Origin: Liolophura sinensis
Taxonomy: Eukaryota; Mollusca; Polyplacophora; Chitonida; Chitonidae
DNA: 64,000 nucleotides
NCBI RefSeq assembly: GCF_032854445.1
Contig: NC_088297.1
Coordinates: 20,595,127-20,659,126, forward strand
Direction: 5' to 3'
Shown here: positions 55,601-64,000 of the stretch, piece after piece
Position numbering within the stretch: position 1 is the first letter of the stretch
Layout: each line of letters begins with the position of its first letter
Made by a program: the position numbers and the translations under genes
Notes under the pieces: generated by a model
The model's database searches: none
Told to the model about the DNA's origin: nothing
The model's input: only the letters and a program-made list of their open reading frames with translations

Positions 55601-57175
55601 TTCGGTACCTACACTGGTCTTGTCTCTCCATGAGTACTCTACGACAGGCCTTCCCACAATACGCATTTCTAGTTTCCGGTGCCTACACTGGTCTTGTCTC
55701 TCCATGAGTACTCCACGACAGGCCTTCCCACAATACGCATTTCTAGTTTTCGGTACCTACACTGGTCTTGTCTCTCCGTGAGTACTCCACGACAGGCCTT
55801 CCCACAATACGCATTTCTAGTTTCCGCTGCCTACACTGGTCTTGTCTCTCCATGAGTACTCCACGACAGGCCTTCCCACAATACGCATTTCTAGTTTTCG
55901 GTACCTACACTGGTCTTGTCTCTCCATGAGTACTCTACGACAGGCCTTCCCACAATACGCATTTCTAGTTTCCGGTGCCTACACTGGTCTTGTCTCTCCA
56001 TGAGTACTCTACGACAGGCCTTCCCACAATACGCATTTCTAGTTTCCGGTGCCTACACTGGTCTTGTCTCTCCATGAGTACTCCACGACAGGCCTTCCCA
56101 CAATACGCATTTCTAGTTTTCGATACCTACACTGGTCTTGTCTCTCCATGAGTACTCCACGACAGGCCTTCCCACAATACGCATTTCTAGTTTCCGGTGC
56201 CTACACTGGTCTTGTCTCTCCATGAGTACTCCACGACAGGCCTTCCCACAATACGCATTTCTAGTTTTCGATACCTACACTGGTCTTGTCTCTCCGTGAG
56301 TACTCCACGACAGGCCTTCCCACAATACGCATTTCTAGTTTCCGGTGCCTACACTGGTCTTGTCTCTCCATGAGTACTCCACGACAGGCCTTCCCACAAT
56401 ACGCATTTCTAGTTTTCGGTACCTACACTGGTCTTGTCTCTCCATGAGTACTCTACGACAGGCCTTCCCACAATACGCATTTCTAGTTTCCGGTGCCTAC
56501 ACTGGTCTTGTCTCTCCATGAGTACTCCTACGACAGGCCTTCCCACAATACGCATTTCTAGTTTCCGGTGCCTACACTGGTCTTGTCTCTCCATGAGTAC
56601 TCCACGACAGGCCTTCCCACAATACGCATTTCTAGTTTTCGATACCTACACTGGTCTTGTCTCTCCGTGAGTACTCCACGACAGGCCTTTTCACACGTAT
56701 AATTCATTACAGGCTTACTCAGTGATTATTATACTTGTGAATACACCAAATAAGGCCTTTTTATAAGTGAATACCACATTCAGGCCTTTCTATTCATTTA
56801 TGTCCCCCAATAAGGTCCCTTTTGAGGGTACAAATGTACGATTTTTTTTTTTTTTTTTTTTTGATTGGTGTTTTACGCTGTACTCAAGAATATTTCACTT
56901 ATACGACGTCGGCCAGCATTATGGTGGGTGGAAACCGGGCACAGCCCGGGGGAAACCCACGACCATCCGCAGGTTGCTGCAAGACCTTCCCACTTACGGC
57001 CGGAGAGGAAGCCAGCATGAGCTGGACTTGAGCTCACAGCGACCACATTGGTGAGAGGCTCCTCTCCAGACATGACTGTGTCCCCCATCCATAAAACAGA
57101 TAGCCATCATATTAGTAAAAGATTTTTGAACATGACCTTAACCAATAATAAAATAAATAAAATATATAGAATGAA

Positions 57176-57218
<43 letters not shown>

Positions 57219-60200
57219 AACATATGGCATTTTCCTGCGAACACGCTCTACATCAGAGCTTTTCTACATAAGCCTGCTCCTAATAAATCACTGTTGTCTT
57301 ATTCTTAATCTAACCTTATTATCCGTCATCCTGTACACTCCCCGTAACAAGCCCTGCGGTTTGCCTCCTCTGTGTTTCAGTTTGTGTAAGATTTTTACAG
57401 GATCTTCAGGGCTTGTTATCATCAGGATCGTACCTGGTGGAGAAAGACACAGGTAAATGTCAGATTGATATCTTAAAAGGATACATCAAAAGGCACTGTA
57501 AAACAAAAGTTTGGTTTTAATGAAAAAAGACATTCCAAAACAATGAGACAAATTTTCATTTTTGAGGCATATTTTACCCATCTATCCGATGCATCATTTC
57601 GCTCAATACGTTCCAAATGCCCCATCAGAATCTCACCTTCAGGGAAGAACCTCAAATATCTGTAGTACTCCACCGTGTGCCATGCCCGGTAAAGGTTGTC
57701 CACATTCCTCTCTCCTGGACGCACGTACGATGCCTTACTGATGTAACAGCCTGCCAAAGGAAAGATAAACGTCATATCATTCATTTTTGACTGAAATCTG
57801 TCTTTTGTAGTTACTACATGCACATGTAATTGATATCCATACAAAGACTGGAGAGATGTAACTCTTCTGAAATGGAGGGGAGGTTAGGTCATGTATTCTG
57901 TATTCTCTTGTTACAATTATTATTGTTATAATTATTACGCTCATTCACATTTACCACGTATTGTGCTCTACATGTGTGCACTCACCATTGTATCTGAGAT
58001 GAGGTCTTTCAATATACATGTTTCTCCAGCCCCCATATTTTTTGCTCTTTCCAGTGTTGACTCCCCATATCCTGTCAACAACAACAAAAATTTACTTTAC
58101 TGACTTAATGTTTTGATGTGCTCATGTTTGAGAGTAACTGAATTTATCCTGATAGCTGCCGCATGTAATGGTAAATGAAAATATAGAGAACGTTAGTGTG
58201 ATGCAAGCAATGAAATTATTCTTGGCATTAAAAAACTGCTTATCCACTAAACATCCAGGACTGCAGACAGCTACATGTGTAGTCAACTGGACAACTTTCT
58301 GATTTTAAAAACTGAATTGTTTCAAAATTAACTGAAGACAAATTCGAAACAAACCCATGAAAAATGATGACATTCACTGGCACTGTGACAAGAATAGATG
58401 GCTAGAAGGAGAGCCGAGATCTTGCCTGCAACACTGCACCTATGTCATCTCAGAGAGACAGTATAAAATGCTGGTCTTGTATTCAGTTCTCCATCTCCAA
58501 GCACCTTTCTGGAAACTGGTTACAGACCACTATAAACCGAAGGCCAATGGGTTCCCATGTTTAATTTATTTTTCTTTATTTGATTGGCGTTTTAATCAGG
58601 CTTCAAGAAATTCCTCAGCAACAATCTAATAAAACACTTGTACATAAACATTTAATGATGCATTTATAGGAATGGGGAGAAACGAAATGGAGAAATTGGA
58701 CAAGACTCACTTGAGACAGGCACGTCTCCAGATCTCATCATCACGGGCACACAGGTAAAAGCCTCGACACACCTGGAAAAGAAAAACATGGGAGTAGTAT
58801 TAAGTGGACAGTGGTTAAAACACTGAAAAAAAAAAATTGACTGTATGTAGAAATCTGCTTTAAAATAAATTCTTTTACTTGGATGACTTCTGCCATGGTT
58901 ATTCTGTGTTTTCGTAACACAGAGATTGCTTCCCTTTTCATGGATTATCCCCCTGAAGGTGTCAGTTCAACTATCCAATGCTATTAGCATTTGGAAGTAC
59001 TGGTGTGATGGAATTTAAACAACCACAATGATTAACTGTGACTAATCTGCTTGCAAAATTTCTTGTAAGGTTATTTACTTCTGAATTATTGCATTTACTC
59101 CTGTGCTTGGAGAAACTGACAAAGTAAACGCTAATATTTTCCTTAGTCCCATATATTTTAATTCTGAAAAGAAAGACAGATACCTACCATCAAGGAAAGT
59201 AACCCATGTATTATGAAAATAGGTAATTAAAGGATGGAGGAAAGTATGTGACAAACGGTTGAATCTGTCTGCACTGGATGAGATCACCTGACCTCATGGG
59301 TGAAAACGTCAGGACAATGCTATTTTGTACAAGACGGAGCATGATGTCAAAGTGGTTTATTGCTTTGGGATTTGCAGTTGCAAACACCAACGCCTTCTAT
59401 CCAATCAATGCTGCACATTTGTTTATTTAAATTGGTGTTTTATACTGTACTCAAAATTATCCATCATCAGACAAAATACTGCTTTTTTCATTAAACAGAA
59501 TTGGCCACGTGGCGAGGCGTGTATATACCCAAATCCTACAGTTGATGTCTGCCGTCATATGTCTGCCGACTAAGTTATTTCCCTTGGTTAAGTTGTAAAA
59601 ACAATGGTGACATCGCTGAAGCAATTCACCTATTCATCTGTTTTTTGTGCTGTTACATTCATTACATGCTTACTCAGTATTAGGATATGGAAATATTGAC
59701 ACCATATATTTCCATATCCTACCACTGAATAATCATGCAACTAATAATACTTCACTTATACGACCGTTGCCAGCATAATGGTGGGAGGACACGCTAGCTG
59801 TACAATGCACTCTGTCCTTCAACTTACCATTGCAACATTCTCCAGGGCTATCATGTCAAGGTCATTAGTGATGACCCATTTGAAGATGTAGACCAGAACT
59901 TCCACAGGTAGGACAGATATGTGGACAGACTGAGAAAAAAAACAAAAAAAAACAAATCAGGGAATAAAAAATTAAGGGCAAATACAGGCCATAGGCAGAA
60001 CAGATATGTGAGCAGACTGAAATAAAACATTTAAACAGAAAGTTCATGAGAATAGGATTCCATGCATTGGGCTAATGCTTTTCAGCATTTTGTTGCCAAA
60101 TCATCTAATTTTACAGGAAGGAGTCTTTATGCCTATACTTTGATTTTCTCGCTCATCTCATCAACTCCACCTGCTACGTGTATAAGCCATATTTGCATTT

Positions 60201-63082
60201 CAGAATGCACGCCACTACACTCGACAAAACAGAGCAGCCGGAAGTTAGAAGTATGAGGCTGTAGCTGCTTTTCACAGCCAATAAAATGGCAACATTTCAA
60301 AGTAACACTTTCTATTTGGCATTTTCAGTCAATTTTATTTGGCATTTTCTCCATTATTTTTACTAAAAGTTACTGCGAATGGGGACACGATTTCAAATGC
60401 ACAATTTCAATGGTACAGATATGTAGTGTAGTAAGCATGCTGCCACTGGGTTAAAGCATAGATGGATGAGTGAAAATTAGCACCCAGCACTTAGCTCCTG
60501 TGGAATGTGAAAGTGACTTAGTGCTCAGGACCCAAAGAATTCTAGTGTCCAGTCTTTAAAAAACTTAAGGCTAATAAGGCAATGATAATGTTATACATAC
60601 CTTCCTTAGCAGAATGAATACTACACAAAGTGGTGGCATTACACTTCCTTCTATAAGACCAGGATTACCAATGGACACTGTACCAATCTTTCTAAAAGGA
60701 AATACCTCAAATTCTTACCACCCCACAAGGCCTTCTAAGAAACATCTCCTCGCGATCTATACCCTGTCAACACCCCTAATCTTCACTGTTTCCAGTCAGA
60801 CTGACAGATAGTCATGGACTGTAGCTTTGTGAACTTCACCCTGTCGCAGCAACACCTCCCCCCCCACCCTCGATCTTACCCTCTGTTCTCAGTCAAACTG
60901 ACAGATAGCCATGGGCTCCACCTGTAGCAATATGAATACCCTGACACAACCCTCACTGATCTTACCTTCTGTTCCCAGTCAAACTGAGAGATAGCCTTGG
61001 ACTCCACCTGTAGCAATATGAATACCCTGTCACAGACCCCCAGATCTTATCCTCTGTTCCCAGTCAGGCTGACAGATAGTCTTGGGCTCCACCTGTAGCA
61101 ATGTGAATACCCTGTCACAACCCCCCAGATCTTACCCTCTGTTTCCAATCAGGCTGACAGATAGTCTTGGGCTCCACCTGTAGCAATGTGAATACCCTGT
61201 CACAGACCCCCAGATCTTATCCTCTGTTCCCAGTCAGGCTGACAGATAGTCTTGGGCTCCACCTGTAGCAATGTGAATACCCTGTCACAACCCCCCAGAT
61301 CTCACCCTCTGTTCCCAATCAGGCTGACAGATAGCCTTGGGCTCCACCTGTAGCAATGTGAATACCCTGTCACAACCCCCCAGATCTTACCCTCTGTTCC
61401 CAATCAGGCTGACAGATAGCCTTGGGCTGCACCTGTAGCAATGTGAATACCCTGTCACAGACCCCCAGATCTTACCCTCTGTTCCCAATCAGGCAGACAG
61501 ATAGCCTTGGGCTCCACCTGTAGCAATGTGAATACCCTATCACAGACCCCCTGATCTTACCCTCTGTTCCCAATCAGGCTGACAGATAGTCTTGGGCTCC
61601 ACCTGTAGCAATGTGAATACCCTGTCACAGACCCCCAGATCTTACCCTCTGTTCCCAATCAGGCTGACAGATAGTCTTGGGCTCCACCTGTAGCAATATG
61701 AATACCCTGTCACAGACCCCCAGATCTTACCCTCTGTTCCCAATCAGGCTGACAGATAGCCTTGGGCTGCACCTGTAGCAATGTGAATACCCTGTCACAG
61801 ACCCCCAGATCTTACCCTCTGTTCCCAATCAGGCTGACAGATAGCCTTGGGCTCCACCTGTAGCAATGTGAATACCCTGTCACAGACCCCCAGATCTTAC
61901 CGTCTGTTCCCAATCAGACTGACAGATAGTCTTGGGCTCCACCTGTAGCAATATGAATACCCTGTCACAGACCCCCAGATCTTACCCTCTGTTCCCAATC
62001 AGGCTGACAGATAGTCTTGGGCTCCACCTGTAGCAATATGAATACCCTGTCACAGACCCCCAGATCTTATCCTCTGTTCCCAGTCAGGCTGACAGATAGT
62101 CTTGGGCTCCACCTGTAGCAATGTGAATACCCTGTCACAACCCCCCAGATCTCACCCTCTGTTCCCAATCAGGCTGACAGATAGCCTTGGGCTCCACCTG
62201 TAGCAATGTGAATACCCTGTCACAACCCCCCAGATCTCACCCTCTGTTCCCAATCAGGCTGACAGATAGCCTTGGGCTCCACCTGTAGCAATGTGAATAC
62301 CCTATCACAGACCCCCTGATCTTACCCTCTGTTCCCAATCAGGCTGACAGATAGTCTTGGACTCCACCTGTAGCTTCATGAACTTAGCCACCAAATCCAG
62401 TTCTTCCTCATCTTCTTCGATCACACTGGTAACAGAGAAGATCACAAAATGTTCTATTAGATTTAAATAAAACCTAATGAAGTGGATTTGATGTTATTGT
62501 TTTTTTACTTTATATATTTATTTTTTTCTTTTGATTAGTAATAGCATTGCACAGAAGAATATATCACAAACATGAAGATTATTACATTTATTGTTGGAGG
62601 AAACAAGAGTGTCTTTAGTAAACCACCATCATTTGCCCTGTACCTGAAAATTCTCCTGAATTACAGCCACAACCAAATCAGCTGAAGTTGGATTCAAACC
62701 TGTAACCTTGGACACAAAACCTAACCAAAAAACCCTGGTTAAAAAAAGACTGAGCAGGATTTGATCCTGTCCATGTGAGAAAGTTTAAGTTTGCAAATTA
62801 GAATATTTGTCATGCTACTGAAGTCACAATTATGACTTTGGCCCTTTTCCTTTGGTCAGTGTATTTCAATAATATTGCCAATCTTTATCATTAAAAAGAA
62901 AAGAAGACAACGTACTGATGTTTTTCTTTCAACAGTTTCATTTAATCACCAATAAAACTTACACAATCATGTCATTGTTTTCGTTGTCTTTTTTTTTGGT
63001 TTCTTTTGTAATAAAATTAGCAACACTATATGTAAATAGCACACTCACCAGCCTTCCACAGAGTTTTCACTCTCTTTCCTCT
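52685..63082 (-). CDS. FBXO9: F-box only protein 9, last ten exons (5' part outside window)
   Basis: FBXO9 is a substrate receptor of SCF (SKP1-CUL1-F-box) ubiquitin ligases, known to target TTI1/TELO2. Exons in gene order: 63049-63082, 62326-62425, 59828-59929, 58711-58772, 57986-58071, 57637-57750, 57315-57433, 54702-54815, 53678-53757, 52685-52799; all GT-AG, phases consistent, 926 nt. Visible: an acidic stretch [11 protein letters not shown]; the F-box, [20 protein letters not shown] through [20 protein letters not shown]; then [64 protein letters not shown], and the C-terminal [17 protein letters not shown], which align in order with human FBXO9. The N-terminal TPR-like region is upstream of base 64000. 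The intron after the 62326 exon holds 17 partial copies of that exon; another intron holds a 74-bp array. The GCYISK to VEYYRY block is nearly invariant in the family. Confidence 0.95.
53185..53442 (-). mobile_element. SINE family 2, antisense copy
   Basis: aaagtgctgccactgaagca, tatactgacaccgggccaac, aacccaggtcttttgacttc, gaagcagacactct. Matches 7620-7852 and is antisense to 36165. In an FBXO9 intron. Confidence 0.75.
53850..53987 (-). mobile_element. SINE family 1, partial copy
   Basis: Antisense tail and centre (tttcattggtgttttacacc, cagccattcacaggttactg gcagac). FBXO9 intron. Confidence 0.82.
53988..54701. other. FBXO9 intron, nothing recognised
   Basis: Unique-looking intron sequence between the 53757 and 54702 exons. 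Confidence 0.4.
54928..55015 (-). mobile_element. SINE family 1, 3' fragment
   Basis: tatttatttgatttgagtct, cactcaagaatacttcgctt, ccattacggtgga. Confidence 0.7.
55085..55172 (+). mobile_element. SINE family 2, 3' fragment
   Basis: gtcgtcatatgactgaaaaa ttgttgagtacgacgttaaa ccccaagcactcactcact, identical in kind to the end of the copy at 1-305. Confidence 0.85.
55265..56690. repeat. 74-bp minisatellite, about 19 copies, FBXO9 intron
   Basis: Unit cacaatacgcatttctagtt tccggtgcctacactggtct tgtctctccatgagtactcc acgacaggccttcc. Two main variants (tttccggtgcc and ttttcggtacc/ttttcgatacc) mostly alternate, a 148-bp dimer pattern. No similarity to the flanking exons. Confidence 0.97.
56838..57064 (-). 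mobile_element. SINE family 1, nearly complete copy
   Basis: T-run, gattggtgttttacgctgta through gctggacttgagctcacagc, gaccacattggtgagaggct; tRNA head cut off. FBXO9 intron. Confidence 0.9.
57174..57220. repeat. AAAT microsatellite
   Basis: About 11 pure tetranucleotide units. Confidence 0.95.
58562..58626 (-). mobile_element. SINE family 1, tail fragment
   Basis: ttatttttctttatttgatt ggcgttttaatcaggcttca agaaattcc. Confidence 0.55.
58773..59827. other. FBXO9 intron, SINE scraps only
   Basis: Two small family 1 scraps at about 59418-59462 (taaattggtgttttatactg) and 59748-59800 (cttcacttatacgaccgttg). Otherwise plain intron. Confidence 0.45.
59930..60784. other. FBXO9 intron, plain part
   Basis: AT-rich intron with an A-run near 59935-59957; nothing recognised. 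Confidence 0.4.
60785..62325 (-). repeat. 85-bp minisatellite made of partial FBXO9 exon plus splice donor, 17 copies
   Basis: On the minus strand each unit reads gtggagcccaagactatctg tcagcctgattgggaacaga gg|gtaagatctgggggtctgtg acagggtattcacattgctacag. The first 42 nt repeat the last 42 nt of the exon 62326-62425 and the next bases repeat its donor. Units are 85 bp, with ctccacctgtag (plus strand) at about 60927, 61002, 61087 and then every 85 bases to 62277. Most keep GT (gtaag or gtgag); about three (near 61049, 61219, 62069) read gataag instead. The outermost copy (60785-60845) keeps extra exon sequence corresponding to the AAGTTCA..AAGCTACAG region. Confidence 0.95.
62510..62735 (-). mobile_element. 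SINE-like element family 3, eroded copy
   Basis: tttttcttttgattagtaat, ggaggaaacaagagtgtctt, tagtaaaccaccatcatttg, then ttggattcaaacctgtaacc, a B-box-like region in reverse. FBXO9 intron. Confidence 0.55.
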
Positions 63083-64000
63083 CTGTGTAAAAAAGATATA
63101 TTCAATATAAGTAAAAATCAGGTTTATGTGCGATTCCAGCTAGAGAGAACAGCTGGGGAAGAAGCATTAATGTCAGATGCTTTGAGTAAACCACCAGCTT
63201 TTGGTAAGTAACTTTCAAAACAAACTTTAGCAAGAACTGTCCAAATTATTTGCCATTAAGTAAATATCAGACTCATACCTGTACAATTTATCTGGTTAAA
63301 CTGATTCTAAAATTTGAAATAGTTATATTGCAGCTCACTTCTGAAATTTTGGGAATTTCATCACTGATTTTGAAAGGTAACAAGTGCACAGACGAGGGTA
63401 ATAATTTGGGCTATTCTAAAATAAGGGCAAAAATTGTACAGGATTTGCGACAGTCAATTAACATATGAATATGTTATTTATTATATGGACTAACCCTGTG
63501 GAGAAAAAATTACAATTACATGTATATGGCTAAAAAGAGCAGACGAGGTGTCCCAAAAATGAGAAGAATTAGGGTTTTGAAGTGGAAAGGCAGGTACAAG
63601 TATAGATCTGAGATTTGTTTCGTTCTTCCCAGCTTAGCTTTCAGAAACATAGATCTGTACTCTTCCATTCACTAACCTGGAACACAGTGTTTTCAAGAGT
63701 AATAAAGACCATAAAGTCACAATTAACACAAATGTATCTGTTAAATTTTCCAATGAAACTTTCTGAGCTTTCTGAGTCCTACTGACAAATGTGTAGCTAT
63801 TGTTTTCGCAGGTGGCACTTGCACACACGTGGCTGACGTTTAAGTGGTACAAAAAAAAAAAAGCTCAAAGAGCGTCAATTTCTGTTCATTTTAAGAGCAT
63901 CTGGCACTTCATACTTCTACATGTACTTCATACACTCAACAATTAGCTTTCAAAACCTCATTGTCCACTTTTGCGTCCTGAGCTGTTCTATAGATTGGAA
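63083..64000. other. FBXO9 upstream intron, no further exon recognised
   Basis: Contains repeat R1 copy 2 at 63456-63575 (tatgaatatgttatttatta, ggctaaaaagagcagacgag, gtgtcccaaaaatgagaa). Minus-strand frame 63634-63852 does not match FBXO9. The TPR-coding exons are presumably further upstream. Confidence 0.5.

Noticed and set aside
63634-63852. Upstream FBXO9 exon
   Set aside because: The minus-strand frame shows none of the TPR-like sequence expected before the 63082 exon.

Overview
The window is animal nuclear DNA: AT-rich, with spliced genes on both strands and GT-AG introns. It is most likely from a mollusc (bivalve or gastropod). That guess rests on two abundant tRNA-derived SINE families whose sequences I associate with molluscan genomes, on short foldback elements, and on very many minisatellites. 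No rRNA, functional tRNA, CRISPR, operon or virus-like element was seen.

Layout. (1) 1-2905: the last four coding exons of RPLP0 (+). (2) 2906-12088: intergenic, with SINE pieces, MITEs and a 63/69-bp minisatellite. (3) 12089-13009: an intronless methyltransferase-fold gene (+). (4) 17227-18009: an intronless gene (-) for a 260-residue protein with four copies of a short motif, family not recognised. (5) 22245-31655: a complete six-exon PDCD2L gene (-); intron 5 carries about 56 copies of a 35-bp and 22 copies of a 42-bp repeat, and intron 3 carries a 24-bp array. (6) 31940-39311: a complete five-exon RAB20-like GTPase gene (+), head-to-head with PDCD2L across 284 bp; intron 1 holds an inverted SINE pair and a 60-bp array. 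(7) 39312-52684: intergenic, packed with minisatellites, SINEs and a hairpin element. (8) 52685-63082: the last ten exons of FBXO9 (-), with a 74-bp array in one intron and an 85-bp array in another; the first exons lie beyond the window.

Most notable: two minisatellites are built from exon-intron junctions. In FBXO9, 17 units of 85 bp each repeat the last 42 nt of an exon plus its splice donor, behind an AG acceptor-like site, so each unit is a potential in-frame 14-codon exon. In RPLP0, 47-49-bp units upstream of an exon each repeat its splice acceptor and first coding bases. Two other minisatellites appear to have grown from inside SINE-like elements. The genes are unrelated housekeeping or trafficking genes (ribosome stalk, ribosome maturation factor, Rab GTPase, SCF ubiquitin ligase subunit); apart from the shared RAB20/PDCD2L promoter region nothing suggests they act together.
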